Below, one piece after another: positions 43,487 to 55,931 of a DNA stretch of 64,000 bases (the stretch's first letter is position 1; every line of letters begins with the position of its first letter). Where the stretch lies: positions 1-64,000 of the forward strand of contig JARVKI010000117.1 in the NCBI GenBank assembly GCA_036674765.1, in the 5' to 3' direction. The position numbers and the translations under genes are program-made. This DNA is from Seiridium cupressi (lineage: Eukaryota > Ascomycota > Sordariomycetes > Amphisphaeriales > Sporocadaceae). The notes under the pieces were generated by a model. It had not been told where the DNA came from and did not search any database. It saw nothing but the letters and a program-made list of their open reading frames with translations.

Positions 43487-43759
43487 GCAGATGACCCGAG
43501 CCAGTACGACACGAATGCCACATCAGGGTTAGTGATAACGTCCGAAGCGGCCACATCGGTCGGTATAAGAGGCCGCAAGTCTACATACAGTCTTGAAGAT
43601 TCGCTACGATTACTCGATCTCAACAATAAAAATACCCCTCGAAAATCAAAAAAATACACATACAACACCGGGGATTCCCCAGTCGTCACCGACCTGAGTA
43701 CTAATCCAGCGGTTTCCAGCTTATCTAGGGCAGAGCGGACGGGATGCCGAGTATTCTAG
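43487..43759 (+). pseudogene. Unrecognised gene fragment
   Basis: A 90-codon open stretch without its own ATG start. It contains SLEDSLRLLDLNNKNTPRKS and TDLSTNPAVSSLSRAERTGC and has the composition of real protein. After a TAG (RVF-stop) the same frame goes on with NLWSYV, which suggests a nonsense change in a longer gene. I cannot name the family. Confidence 0.35.
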
Positions 43760-46700
43760 AACCTATGGTCGTATGTGATTGCTTCTACCAGACACAAGGT
43801 ATATATAATAGGTATTTACCAGAATATCCTTAAGATAATACTAAGATTGATATGCGCCAAGTAGCCGGCCGATAAGATCTCGACTACTATATTTCTATAC
43901 TTATGAGAATAATTATATCCTAAAACTTATCTGGGTCCTTTATTTCTGGTTCTATGCGAGCGTATTCAATTCTTGTTGTTGACTAGCCGAGAATAATGCC
44001 TAGTGCCATTCACGCGCCCCTTTCTCCCTCTCCAGGCTCAGCCCCGTGCCAGTTCGGTTTGTTACATGGAACCTTCAGGTTTATTGAACTAGCAGTTTTA
44101 CAGCACTTCATTGATAAAGAGAAACACTTTTACCTCTTGGCTCTGTGCTCTAGAATCTTGATAAGCCACAATCTTAGCTAATACATCTAATATGCGCTGA
44201 AAGAAGGGTAGAGATGCGTTGTCAAGTAAGAGGATGTCTCCGAATAGATGCATCATGTTGGATTTCATTTAGATTGCATTTCTTACAAATAGGGGAAGAA
44301 AGGATGCCTTGGAGAACGCAATCATTCAGACAACCGTGGAGGTTCATAGAACTAGGTTCCTGTCAAGCAGACATACATTCTAAGACTCAATAGCAGTTGC
44401 TAAATTGCTGAGATTTGACCTCGAGAGTCTACCTGGGTATCTCCGAGATACAAATTCCACTGGGTGCAATGCGTCGAATAATATCTGGTGTCCTAACTAG
44501 TAAATAAACAAGGCATGAAGAATTAGAGACTTGATTCCGATGGTTGCAGCATGACATTCTCCGTTTATCGAACAGAACCGCATTATACGATCAGGTTTAT
44601 GTCCAATTGGCCGTCTGAGAGACACAGCTCATGAGCGGCTTCGGACTTGACGAACGCCGAAGTTGGGCACTACCTCTTATCAGTGTAGCAAATCCCAGGA
44701 CTGAAATCAGTGATATGTTTAGACAGTTCACTACGGAATGGCCTTCAATCCTGAGCCCGAGATTGCGAACATAAATTGCGACCTCATCGATACTAAAGAA
44801 GTAGACCTTGACTCGCTAAGAAGCGCTACGCCGCAGCCTCGGGCATCGCCAACTGGCATAATTGGCGACAGGGTAGGAAAGGCTCCACGAGCAGCTCTCT
44901 CGCGGCCTTCCCACCATGAAACCCCTGGTCCAAAAGCAATTGATTGCTGTTAAATCCGTAAAGGCTATTTTCAGCCGTGAATAACGGTTGCAGGACAGTT
45001 CGCCGTTATTCCTATTGTTGAAAGCTTTTGGAGGTAAATATTCAACGAAAATGAAGTTCAAGGTTCTCCATGACAAAACACTACGAGGTCTCATAACCAT
45101 GACGGTTTCGAACTCTGCGTAGCACGAAATATTGTGTTCTGGTCTATCTGGGAGCTTATCTTGGTGAAGAATGGATATGTAAATGCTTCCTATAGCTCCA
45201 CCTGTGAGAAGGTCGGATTGGGACGAGCAGAAAGCAAAGGTCGGTGTCCCTATCACTTGAAAAGACATATTCTTGCCTTGCAATGATGGACACACTGATG
45301 ATGTGGAGATTGCCACCTGATCAACCTTGGAGAAAGTCGCGGGAGCATATAAACAAGTGAATTCGTTCCAGTGGTGTGTACCGCAAAAAGACCGGCCGCA
45401 ATCTCTGCGTCAGTATCTGCAGCCCATCAACAATTGCCAATATTTTAGATCTTTCGAGACCGGGAGATCCGCAGAGACGAGACACATCGCCAATCCACGA
45501 TGTAACCAGTGACCTGCGTTTTCTCCCCCTTTCTTTCCTTTCTCACAACAGCAGGCAAGACTATAGTTACACAACGGAGTTGCGCTTGCGACAAAACGGA
45601 GATAAGGATGCAAATCTGTCGAGGCTGCACGAGTTGGTGTTATTCCACATGCTGTGATTGAATGTCCCGTCCGCCATCCACCCCAAGACTTCCAGAATCA
45701 TTGCATGGCGCCATCCTGCTTGCCTCACAATACTCGCTTGTTGGGCATACATGCTTCTTGTGTGATCCTTGGCATACTCTCGGCCCCAAGGTCGAGGAAC
45801 CTTGCAACCAGATACTGATCAAATATCAACTTGTCCTAAGGGTACGTCTGTGTGTGTGCGTGCTGTTCTGGTTTCAGCCAATAAAACTTTCGCATCACTT
45901 TGGGAAGACTGCATCGAAAAAGAGGGGTGGCTAGACGAGACGAAATCGTCTGATTCGTACGTCATGCGTCGATGGCGATAGAGAGTCGAGACCACGCTAA
46001 CGCGGAGATTTATTAAGCGTGCGAAGAATGAAACATGGACTGGACCCATGGTGCATAATAGAGTAGCAAGCTGACCCGAGAATCAGGGACATCCCCTGTT
46101 ACATTGCTCTACCCCACTCTCGGCTTCGTGTCCGCGACGATCGATCTTCAACGGGACGTGCCGTTATGGGGCTTTCAGTGGAGCAGACGATTCCATCTAC
46201 GAATGGTATTCCGACTCGGTCCGCTGATAGCCGCCATCAGACACTTGTACCTTGAGGTATGTTTAGCCAACGATTATCATGTCCACCTCGCTCCCGCTAG
46301 TGGTTTCGTTATAATCTCATCTATGACCGTATATATGTATTACACAAGATGCAATGCTAGGACTGGTCCAACCCGATGTTGCGCTGCCCGGCTGGTGTCT
46401 TCATCCGGGTTGAATGTCGATCAATATGCGGGGTGGGCTAATCGCTGCAGACAACCCTGTCTACAGCGCCAATCTCCCTCGTTTGCTTTGGAGCCTCTCA
46501 GCGGGCCTCGGAACAGAGGATCTCTGTCACGAGTGTCCTGGGCACAACGTCCAGCTTTTCTCGATCTTCCTCTCGCCACTTTGTGCTTCACTAGTGCTAC
46601 TCCAGCTCTGTCGGCAAGAAGAACTAAGCTGGGTTGCCTCCCACACTCACACCTGCTTGTGTCAACTATTCAAGCTACTTGAGAACACTATCCTACGTGC

Positions 46701-47580
46701 TAACGAAAAGATCCACAGTCTTATGTCAGGGAAAAGGTAATAAGCCATTTGGGAAAATAAGCCAATAATATGTTCGACTTCCCTCTACATGCAATGAGCC
46801 CGATTGGACACATGCTAAGAAGGCGCGGGCGGGGCTGGCGTTTCAAGAGGCAGGAAAATGTCAATTTCCGGGCTGAAAGAGGCAGATAAGTAGGATTATC
46901 TCACCTTTGGGAAACTCCTTGCCGATCACTTCGGTAGCCAATCTGGTCAGCCCGTTCATCATGCACAAGGAACCGGGGATACCGCACCCAGACCGGTACC
47001 GGGAATAGATCGTTGGAGAATAATTCCCACGGAGAGGGACACTGCAGAGTGCATACAGCATGTATGCTAGTCATCAAGCCTGCGATGTGCGGAACAAGAA
47101 GCTCGAAGTATCGATAGCCTTGTCAACAGATTCAGCACACCCTCTCAAACAGTCTTGCCAGCATGCACCGTCCCAAACGACAGGGAAACTCCTGGCATGT
47201 GTAATACCTTGCCAACCTTTTATCCACCACAAGGCAACTAAGCACTCGGTGGCGACGCGATAACATTTCCAAACAGCTTGTTACTTGAAAGGCTTTCTCA
47301 AGCCTTCGTTGCGGTGCTAGAACCGGGATTGCCCGACCGAGATGCGATACCCTATGTTGGGCATCATTGCTCAAGAGGCACTCGTGGACACTTGGTGCGT
47401 CACCAGGCATATCCAATCTACGTAAGAGAGTCATACTACATATTGGAGCTAGCTATAGGCTGCATATATAGACGAAAGAAGTGATATAAAATGAACTGAA
47501 CAGCTTTTGATCCTAGACCAAAATCCCCCATCAAATCCCATACATACTCAACGCACTTACCTTTCTCTACCATCTCCAAC
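43760..47580. other. Long stretch with only doubtful coding relics
   Basis: About 3.8 kb. A minus-strand frame of 166 codons (44816-45316) and a plus frame of 192 codons (46104-46682) are the longest. The second includes PLWGFQWSRRFHLRMVFRLG, which weakly recalls the loop and helix of SAT4-type rhodopsin-like proteins and might be a decayed copy. Nothing else is supportable. Confidence 0.3.
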
Positions 47581-49054
47581 ATGTCTTTCACACATGGCCA
47601 TGTTTCTGGAAATTCTGCTGCGCCAGCAGAACTTTTCAACGGAAGCCCACGGGCACCCCGTACCCAACAGGGTCCTGTCAATCCTCCATCGGCGCTCAGT
47701 AACAAGAGCCAAACTAGAGACTACGCATCCGACCATGGCTCGGATACAGGCACAGCAGATACTTCAAGTCAGCAGGGTCGTGAGCGGCCAAACAAACGGC
47801 TGGAATTCGCCAACAACCCACCACTCGAACACATTACTTCCCAAGTGTCTGTTGGTAATCATGTAACGGGACCACAGTCTGCTCCACTGTCGAAGACGCT
47901 GACCAGAACAACGAACGGACATTCTGGTCATGGATACGCAGACCTTGAGCAGGGTCTTGGCCCCGTCTCAACACAAGACACGTACACAGGCACTGAAAGA
48001 TCTGCCAACCACGACGACGATCATTTGAACAAGGAGGAACGCGAAGGTGGCCGAGCCGTTCGCCCGCAGATGTTCAGCCGCACATTTACGCAGCAAATAC
48101 GTAACGCAGGGCAAGATCCTGAGTTGGACTTTCAAAATCTTTCAAAGGAAGAGAAGCGCCAAATGATGCGCCTACCGTGGTCCTATCTTATGGATACAAA
48201 GTTGAAAAACGGTATGGGGAAAATCCCAGTGGTTTTGTATAAGCACGGACTAATATATCACAGACGTAGTCGCAGCCCTCGGAGAATTCGTGGGGACAAC
48301 CATGTTCCTGTTCTTTGCGTTCATCGGCACTGGAGTTGCTAACATCCCTGCCGGGACTGGCGGCGATACCACCACAACCGGGGTAACTGGGTTCGACATC
48401 GGAGTACAAACCTACATCGCGCTATGCTTTGGCTTCTCCCTCATGGTCAACGCGTGGGTCTTCTATCGAATCTCTGGTGGGCTCTTTAACCCAGCTGTAA
48501 GTTGAACTTGAACTCTATTTTATTTCACGCAGCTCAGACTAATCTCGCCGCTGTAGGTGACTCTTGCTTTGGTCCTCATCCGTGCCATGTCGCCCGTCCG
48601 TGGGCTCTTCGTCTTCGCAGCCCAGGCAGCGGGCGGCATCGCAGCAGCTGGTCTCGCTCAGTGCATGTTCCCTACTCCGCTCAATGTGAGCACCACCCTA
48701 GCACCAGGCGTCAATTTAGCTCAGGGTGTATTCATCGAGGCTATCTTGACCTTTGAACTAGTCTTCACCATCTTCATGTTGGCGGCCGAGAAACACCGAG
48801 CCACTTTCGTCGCTCCGGTGGGCATCGGCCTTGCTCTCTTCATTGCCGAGCTGGGTGGTGTCTACTACACGGGCGGCAGTCTCAACCCTGCTCGCAGCTT
48901 GGGCCCCTGCGTGGTTGCTGCCAACTTCCAACCCGAGCACTGGATATACTGGGTGGGTCCGTTCATCGGCACACTGGTTGCGGTCGGATTCTACAAGGTC
49001 ATCAAGGCTTTGCAGTATGAGACTGTTAACCCTGGCCAGGATTCACATGAGTAA
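47581..49054 (+). CDS. Aquaporin (MIP family) with long N-terminal extension
   Basis: Exons 47581..48211, 48264..48496 and 48557..49054 (introns of 52 and 60 nt) give 453 residues. The channel begins near residue 211 (DVVAALGEFVGTTMFLFFAF). It has six helices and both pore boxes: FNPAV (about 286) and NPARS (about 397). NPAR-Ser rather than NPAR-Asp indicates a water channel, not a glycerol facilitator. In the fifth helix region FIAELGGVYYTGG carries Glu where many orthodox fungal aquaporins have the selectivity-filter His. The first ~210 residues are hydrophilic, rich in Ser, Thr, Gly and Gln, and predicted disordered. The start ATG follows a TATA-like ATATAAAA at about 47485 and a pyrimidine-rich leader. 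Plasma membrane location is expected. Confidence 0.92.
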
Positions 49055-50037
49055 ATCATGCCTGTTTCATATTCTGTCCTCGGACACTGAAATGGCGTTA
49101 CCATCTCAATGATGTATATGGTAACATGGATTTTGGGTCAACTGGCTCGTATTCTGCTGGATAAGGCTTCTTGGAATACTTGGCGGGAACTTGTTGTAGA
49201 TCTTCGGCCACCTCTGATGAAGATTGATGTGATAACTCGTGCTACGAGTAGAGTGGCAAAGGCTGCTGAGCGGGGATGACCTGTGAGGCTGGATGGGTTT
49301 CCTTGTGGTGTTGCGATTACTTATATGTACTCATTTGTTCAAAAATGTATGGCAGTAGATATGAGTTCTGTATTGCCATCGGAATGGACATAATGAGTAT
49401 TAAAGTTCACTTTTTAAGACAACTGTATAAATATTTTAATCAGGTCGAGTTTCAACCATGAAATCTTAATGGATTTCTAGTTGCTCTGATGTTCAGGCCA
49501 GGAGAAATCGCGCGTTGACGTCGCATGGGATCCCAGTGTGGGGCAGCCACGGCGTCATTAAAGTCGGCACCATCACCTCTTTTGTGGATAACAATCCATA
49601 AATAGAACAGACTCTACGCGCTTGAACTATTTCGTCGGCATTTTCTGGAGCTAGATAGCATAGCTCAACACTTTGACTCAACACCAACCGTCATAAGCAG
49701 CACGAATCTCCACTACAGAGCAAGGAGCAGCCGGGATGAGTAGTGTCCACTTCGTTCGCAGCGCCCAATGACAGTAATAGTGTTTGATTTAGGTTGCCGG
49801 GTCCGGTGTAGTGCTTAGGCGAAGCCAGTTATGCCGCCATGCCACGTTAATCTATTGAGGCATGAATTGATTTAGGAATGATCGCCATTGGCCCCCTCGC
49901 TCGTAATGATGCACAAATTAGCCAGGTTCCTTGCATTTGAAAGCTTCTCCAAAGCTCACGGATCTTCTTTCCTAGATGCAGGAACGTCGGGACTCACTCA
50001 ATTCTATATCAACTCCTCAAAATCGAGTACCAGGAGT
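49055..50037. other. Intergenic stretch, nothing recognised
   Basis: 3' region of the aquaporin gene and promoter of the next gene. In-frame sequence extends upstream of 50038 to 49888, with ATGs at 49903 and 49906. This leaves the start of the next gene slightly open. Confidence 0.4.
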
Positions 50038-50858
50038 ATGACTTCAAATGATCAGCATCGGCCCGGAGCGCAACCTGGACTTGAAGTCGTACCAGACTCT
50101 GGGCTTCAGGTCGCCCCTCCAGCTGGTCTAGAACCGACATCTGCCTGGCGCAACAGCCATTCAATCTACGAAGGCAGAAATGAAAAATTCTCCGTATTGT
50201 TTCAAGCGCCAGATGGTCTCAAGGGAGGGAACCGTCGTGCAACATCCATTATCCCAAATGGGTATGCGACACAAGGACCGTTGATTGCACCAGACGTAGA
50301 TTGGAGAAGGAGCCACTACGATGAATCACCAAGGAAAACGCGTGCTGGAGGGGCAACCTCATTGACATGCGGATCGCGCAAGACCATCATCTTGATTGGC
50401 GTTGTCGTCTTGATAGTTCTTGCTCTTGCTGTTGGACTCGGCGTAGGCTTGGCCACAAGACACTCCACTAATGCGAGTGAAAGGTATGTTAATCTGCGCT
50501 TGTGGTAGTGATATGGTGCTAATCCATCAGGGGCAGTGTCTCTTCTACCAGCGACAACACAACCACTGGGCTATCGTGTCCCGGCTCGAATGCTACCTAC
50601 ACCTCTTCATCTGGAATAGTCTTTCTCGTCGTCTGTGGTATCGATTACAACAGTAGCGGCGGCTCTGTAGATCTCTTCAGTAACAACACTAAAACCCCCG
50701 AACATTGCTTTAACAACTGCGCGAGGAACTCGTCATGCGTAGGAGCCGGATATGGTTGGAATACTGCCACAAGTTCCAACTACTGTTATATGAAATCAAA
50801 TCTGAGCACACCGGGGTCTGCCATCTCAAATTGGGTCTTTGGAATTGCACAATCGTAA
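50038..50858 (+). CDS. Single-pass membrane protein with PAN/apple-like ectodomain
   Basis: Exons 50038..50483 and 50531..50858 (intron of 47 nt, GTATGT...ATCAG) give 257 residues. A cytosolic N-terminal half (GLEVVPDSGLQVAPPAGLEP, typical of fungal proteins of this plan) is followed by the membrane helix TIILIGVVVLIVLALAVGLG near residues 117-140. The extracellular half has several Asn-X-Ser/Thr sites and a Cys pattern HCFNNCARNSSC...YCYMKS that fits a PAN/apple fold. It ends NWVFGIAQS. PAN domains bind protein or carbohydrate; the role is unknown. The start was chosen at MTSNDQ because upstream residues do not fit the family plan. Confidence 0.75.
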
Positions 50859-51531
50859 TGCACTTGTTTAGCCCTCAGAAAAGAATATTCACTAGCATTA
50901 CCTGTGCACCATACAAATGTGCTGTTACTTTGAAACACAAGTTTTAACGTAGTCGGGTCTTTAAGTCAAACGGTAAAGCAGGATTGGACCTCTGGGAGAT
51001 GGCATCGCTCCAACCAAATGTTATACAGGTACGCTGCGAATGCCTCAAGCGCTCACTCACTGACGGTGAAGAACTAACCTAGGTATGTAACTCTGTAAAA
51101 TCAACCGACTCCGACGACGACTATTGGTAACAATATTCGTCCAGTAGAAGGTTTCTCAACTACCTACTCCGCTCAATTAACGCGCTTGCTGAAAAGCCAT
51201 CAGTTGGTAGTGGTCAAGTACCCGGCACTGGGGCTCTTAAGGCCTAATCTTACACGGTCCTAGAGTCAGCAGCATGTATAATTATATTCTCCATTTATAT
51301 TACCATCTCTTGTATCATCGACTTCTTAAAACGTAACTTGAGATTTAGCATAAGAAGTCGTCACAGAGCTGGGGTGGCAATTATAAGATGAGAGATGATT
51401 TAGCGTATTTAATACAGTTCCAGTCAACTATAACTCCAACCAAAACTTGAACACTCGAACACGTAATGCAAATAATCAAATGGTGAAAATACCAACACCC
51501 TTGGCTTCTGCACCCATAACTGTGGCTTTTG
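50859..51531. other. Intergenic stretch between convergent genes
   Basis: 3' regions of the PAN-like gene and the CE16 esterase gene. No repeat or gene seen. Confidence 0.45.
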
Positions 51532-52627
51532 TTAGGATGATTGAGACTTCAAGAAATTGACCAGGTCAGTGACCATAATCTGATGGGTGTGAGATGTCCT
51601 ATCCGGAATATCAGCTTCTTGGCACTTCCACAGTTGGAACAGGCTGAACATTAGATGCTTACATATGTACTGCATTGAACCAGAAATACTGATTCAGTGG
51701 TGCGCAACCATACTTGCCCGGATTTGTCAGGACGTCAGCCTGCTGCCATCCGGGGCAATAGTTGCTGGTGTTGGTAATACCATAATTTCCAGGGTTGTTC
51801 ATCACCTTGTTTAGGAACGTGTTGGCATCATACAGCATAGCCTTTGTCCCAGCGTTATTGCTCTGAAAGGAAGCTACTTGAGAAGCTAAGGCTGTATTCC
51901 ACCAACTGAGTCCATTTGTAGAAGGGTAAGGCGATGATGATGCCTGGTTCGAAGGAATTCGATCCAGCGGTGGCAGATTAAGAAAGAGGAAGTTCTTAAA
52001 CCCAGAGTTTAGTAGTGATGTCACGCTTTGTTGGAACACGGCTTGGATTTCCTGGGTCCAAAAGTCTTTATAAGAGATAGAAGTTGGCTTATACGTTTTG
52101 CTGTCGAAAACGTCGTTGATGCCAATCCAGATGGCGACTAATGCCTTGGTCTTATCAAGCTTGACGTTGGACGCAGATTTGAGCACTGGGTCCGCATACG
52201 TCAAGTATTGCTGGGTTTGATTGACCAAGGGCACCGTGCCTGCGAGGTGACGGGGCAAGAATTGCTCGCTCACGCTGGCCCCTGACCACGCAAAGTCCCA
52301 TGGCTGGATAGCGCAAGACGAGGGCAAGTATTGGCCGTTCTTTGTGGCGCATCCAGTAAGATATTCGACCCAGTTAGGCCCACCTTCGGCTGTGCCCGTA
52401 AAGCTCTGAACGATCTGGTTGTTTAAGAGCTTGGTGGACGTAAAGGAGAAGTCTGTATACGACCCAATAAAAGATTTGTTGGTTACGCCCGCTGTACCCT
52501 GAATGAAGGTGTAGGAGTCACCAAACGCAATGAAGTATTTAGTGTTGGCCCAGTTGAAGGTGGCCTCCGATAGACCGCTGAGGGTCGAGGCACCCAGAAG
52601 GGCGGTAGTAGCAAACGATCTGAACAT
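51532..52627 (-). CDS. Secreted SGNH/GDSL acetylesterase (CE16-like)
   Basis: Exons complement(51532..51598, 51663..52627) with a 64-nt intron (GTAAGC...GATAG) give 343 residues. The last 22 codons, including part of the family's closing motif, sit on the small second exon. CE16 enzymes remove acetyl groups from plant cell-wall oligosaccharides. A signal peptide (FATTALLGASTLSGLSEA) precedes block I FIAFGDSYT with the nucleophilic Ser near 38. Block II is WSGASVSEQFLP, block III is IWIGINDV, and the closing block is WFNAVHMTSHTHQIM, carrying the catalytic His. The family usually has Asp/Asn two to four residues before this His; here it is Asn. There are many potential N-glycosylation sites. 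No other wall-degrading gene is adjacent. Confidence 0.9.
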
Positions 52628-52734
52628 CGCTTAAGATAGAGGCAACAATTGAGAGTATAGGTGATATCTGTTCACAGTGATATACAACGATGGCATGAAC
52701 AAGGCCCCAACATATCGACGGATACAGACATCAA

Positions 52735-52740
52735 TTTATA
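52735..52740 (-). promoter_or_regulatory. TATA-like element before the esterase gene
   Basis: TATAAA on the minus strand about 108 bases before the ATG at 52627. Position and orientation fit a core promoter; no other support. Confidence 0.35.
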
Positions 52741-54969
52741 TCAGAAATCATCCACTACATTGATAATGGGCATGGTGCTATCATCGATAGCCTGTTCAGC
52801 GAGCCACTTTCTGACCAGTGCGGCACTATTCCTACAATTGAAGTCATAGCTTGTGACTTGGCTTCTCACCTCCACCCAGCGGTCACAACCTCAGAGAGTG
52901 CACGTTCATGGGGTGCACAAAGGTCCCGTTACTGGGTGGAAATCAGAGAGTCCGCGTGGTTGAATACATGACGAAGCCCTTGACTAGCGTAAGGGGCCAG
53001 TGTGGATGCCCTCAGTTATCTTGGTAATGGTGCCACCCGGCGACCCGAGTCTTTGGTAAAGCTCAATTACTTTCCGTTCTAGAAGTGGCCGCGTGGGGAA
53101 CCAGGAGTAAGGTGGTGTGCACCAAGGAACGGCGTTGCAGCGGTTCCTGCTGGATTTCGGGTCCAAGCGTTGGCTGCTGACCGATGCCAAGTGATACTCG
53201 GCCTCCTATGGAATTCAACTCATGTCATGTTGGAGGCCATCCTGAATCGCTTTTTGGATGACCCCCGCTACGGTGGGTAGTTCCGTGTTGTGGTGCCGTA
53301 GAACACTTGTCCCGACCACCTGGTTCTCGGGATTCCCAGCGCCCCCAGCCAGCCACGGCGTAATGGTCAGCCGGATGGAAGCTAACGTTGGTCTTCGGGG
53401 AATTTTAGCTTATTATGTCAGAGCTATTCTGCTGTTAAATCCACCAGGTCTATGCACCAACTGCTAGTTGAAACCAAGTGACGGTTAGCCTCATTCGAGA
53501 AGCCCGTGACTCCGACACTTTCTAGGGGTGTAGATTCATCTGACCAATCGTCACGCTACGTGCTACATCGATGTTGTGCATAGCCGCTGGCCGTGCTTGA
53601 GAACCTGCATAAGCTTTGCGCCAGGCAAAAGCCAGATCCCGGACATGTTGCCGGGCAAGCGTAAATTCATTCGTTTAGCTGATCGCTAGTGCTTAGCTAC
53701 CGTTATGCTGAGCTCTTGGTGATACCTAACCTTGTTCTTCCGAAAATCTGCACGAATCTTTTGGAATGAAAGCACCGAGTGATCACATGTAGTATGTCGT
53801 CTGACAACATATGGGCCATATACTAGGCTCCCTCGTTGGTGCGACGGCAGGACCTTACGGTATTGAATCCCCGCCGTCTTTCTGCGAGTTTTTCTACTTT
53901 CTCAGCAATTGTAAGCGTGGTAGATGTCCATTGGCGCACCTAACCATAGAAAGCGTGGATATTGACACCCTGACCATGGATACTGAAATTGCTGGAATAC
54001 GAAATTTATACACCGAGTACTTGGCCCCTACATCATATAGAATGATGATAAATCGGCTATAAATGTGGTAGGTATAATCTCTTTATGGCCCTCCGTCTCA
54101 CCATCAGCTTTCCTTGCTCGTTACATTTATGGCATATCCTATCCTATCCTACCCTATCCCTGGCTTGAGCTTCACGAGTAAGCCAAGGGAATGACGACTT
54201 GCAACGAAGCCGCTCGTCCTGAACCTGTCAATTAGATCGATTGACAAGACAAGTTGGCAGTCAATGTCTGAGACCTCAAGGCATCTGAAAGAACCGAATG
54301 AACGTAGAGCATATTGGGGAATAAGCAGAAATCTTGCATCGCATATGATGTATCACAACCTCTGTGAGGAGGGACACAGGATCTTGATAATTTGTCTATA
54401 GTATTTGTATCGTATGGGCTCACTATCCTGATGCGGATTCTTCTGGATTAGAAGATTCAAAATAAGAACGGATACGAGGTGAAGGGAGATTGAATGATAG
54501 GAATTGCAGTGTCGGCGGAAAGTGCAAATCGTTTTCGGCGACGGGAGAAACTTCCCAAGCCTTTGCCAGATCTTGCATATACGGTGTTTGTGGAGTAAGC
54601 ACCTCGCATGTGCTCGGCAAATCCCTAATGCCGAGACTGAATCTGCAGGCTGGACAACTTTCAAGCCAATATACGCTTTAATACGTCGGGCTTTAATAAT
54701 CATATGGGCTGAGTCATGCGTATTACATGGGTGTTGGCTTCCATAGTTGGTGGAAATCACTGATCATGACCGATTGTGAACTTGGATGAGACGTAAGCTC
54801 AGTAATCCGCGCTCAAAGCCTCGCAACTTCGGTAATTCCTTTCGCCTTTGCCTTCAGGGAAACGGCCTTGAACATAATATTACCTATTCACAGGTCTCCT
54901 ATAAAGCCAACAGTACCATTGACTATAGGCCCAAGTTTGCCAACTGTGACCGTCCAGGCTTTTTAGTAC
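52741..54969. other. Long stretch with no convincing gene
   Basis: About 2.2 kb. A pentanucleotide microsatellite (TATCC repeated, with variants) lies at 54134-54160. Minus-strand frames near 54353-54760 overlap in several frames; one contains LPSTCEVLTPQTPYMQDLAKAW and might be a regulatory-gene relic, but I cannot assign it. Confidence 0.3.
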
Positions 54970-55242
54970 TTGGAAAATGCTAGTCACTTCAGCTTGGTTG
55001 GCATCGTTGATAAAATCAAGTGGCCTGTATTCATTGGAGATGCGGCTGACGACCACTTCTTCAAAGGGCAGCCTGAAAGAATGGAAAATGTGATTGGTGA
55101 GAACGCAACTCGCGTCGTCTTCACGAAGGATGATGCCGCCGGTGAGCATTGCCAAGAAGGGGCTTCGAGGTTTTGTAACCAGGTGATTTTCGTCTGGTCC
55201 GAGGAAAAGGTGGTCAAGACCAAAAACGGGGACGTTCTGTGA
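54970..55242 (+). pseudogene. C-terminal relic of an alpha/beta hydrolase
   Basis: The 90 codons match the last third of a dienelactone-hydrolase/acyl-peptidase-like alpha/beta hydrolase. FSLVGIVDKIKWPVFIGDAADDHFF carries the acid residue, and AAGEHCQEGASRFCNQVIF carries the catalytic His with its usual following helix. The nucleophile elbow (G-x-S-x-G) and N-terminal two-thirds are not found upstream, where sequence turns A+T-rich. It is a fragment, probably not functional. Confidence 0.6.
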
Positions 55243-55931
55243 ATCGAATACCGTGTGTTCGCCTATGCGGATGTCGTATCATACATGCAGAGTTATGCAA
55301 TTGACCAATACCTTAATTCACAAAGTCCCCCTCAACAAAAAGCCGAAGGTACCTACATTAGGTACTGTACCTATCCAACTTTCTCCCGCGCTGCCCCGGG
55401 GCTGGGGGTTCTAGAAATTCCGCGGCACCATCAAAGGGCCCATAACTAAATCGTGCACGGTTCAAGCAGGGTGAAGCTAGTCCTCCCATAAGTTCATGAC
55501 GTCATAAAATGGGGCTGCGGCCTTGTGTGCCAGAAGCTTTCTATGTGCCTCTATTGCCGCTTTACCACCAAAAGAGGAATGGAAGTTAAGGTATACTGGA
55601 ATACAGAGCCTTAGCTAAGAGTAACATCATACCATGTATGATCGAATTAAAAAGTGGATTATATTGCCTAATGCCCAGGACACCAGCTTGCTGATGGGAG
55701 AAGCGTGTTCCGATCAAATGGCGTGACCGGAGACTTTTCCAGTGTTCGGTTGGCCCGACGGACCGCTTCTGCATCCTTCAATATCGCCACCACAGCTACG
55801 CTCTTGGAACTGTTGAACATAGATATACCAGTCGCTTCCGTATAAGTGCAATTGCAGAGTAGCAGAATCAGTCACAGATCATCCCGATTTACGGATCTGG
55901 GTGTTGCGAATAGACACAAAGAACGCCCACT
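55243..55931. other. Intergenic stretch, nothing recognised
   Basis: Spacer and probable promoter of the reductase gene. No open frame of note. Confidence 0.4.

Noticed and set aside
46104..46682. 192-codon frame as a rhodopsin-like gene
   Set aside because: Only one short stretch resembles the family; the rest is unrelated and no introns restore it.
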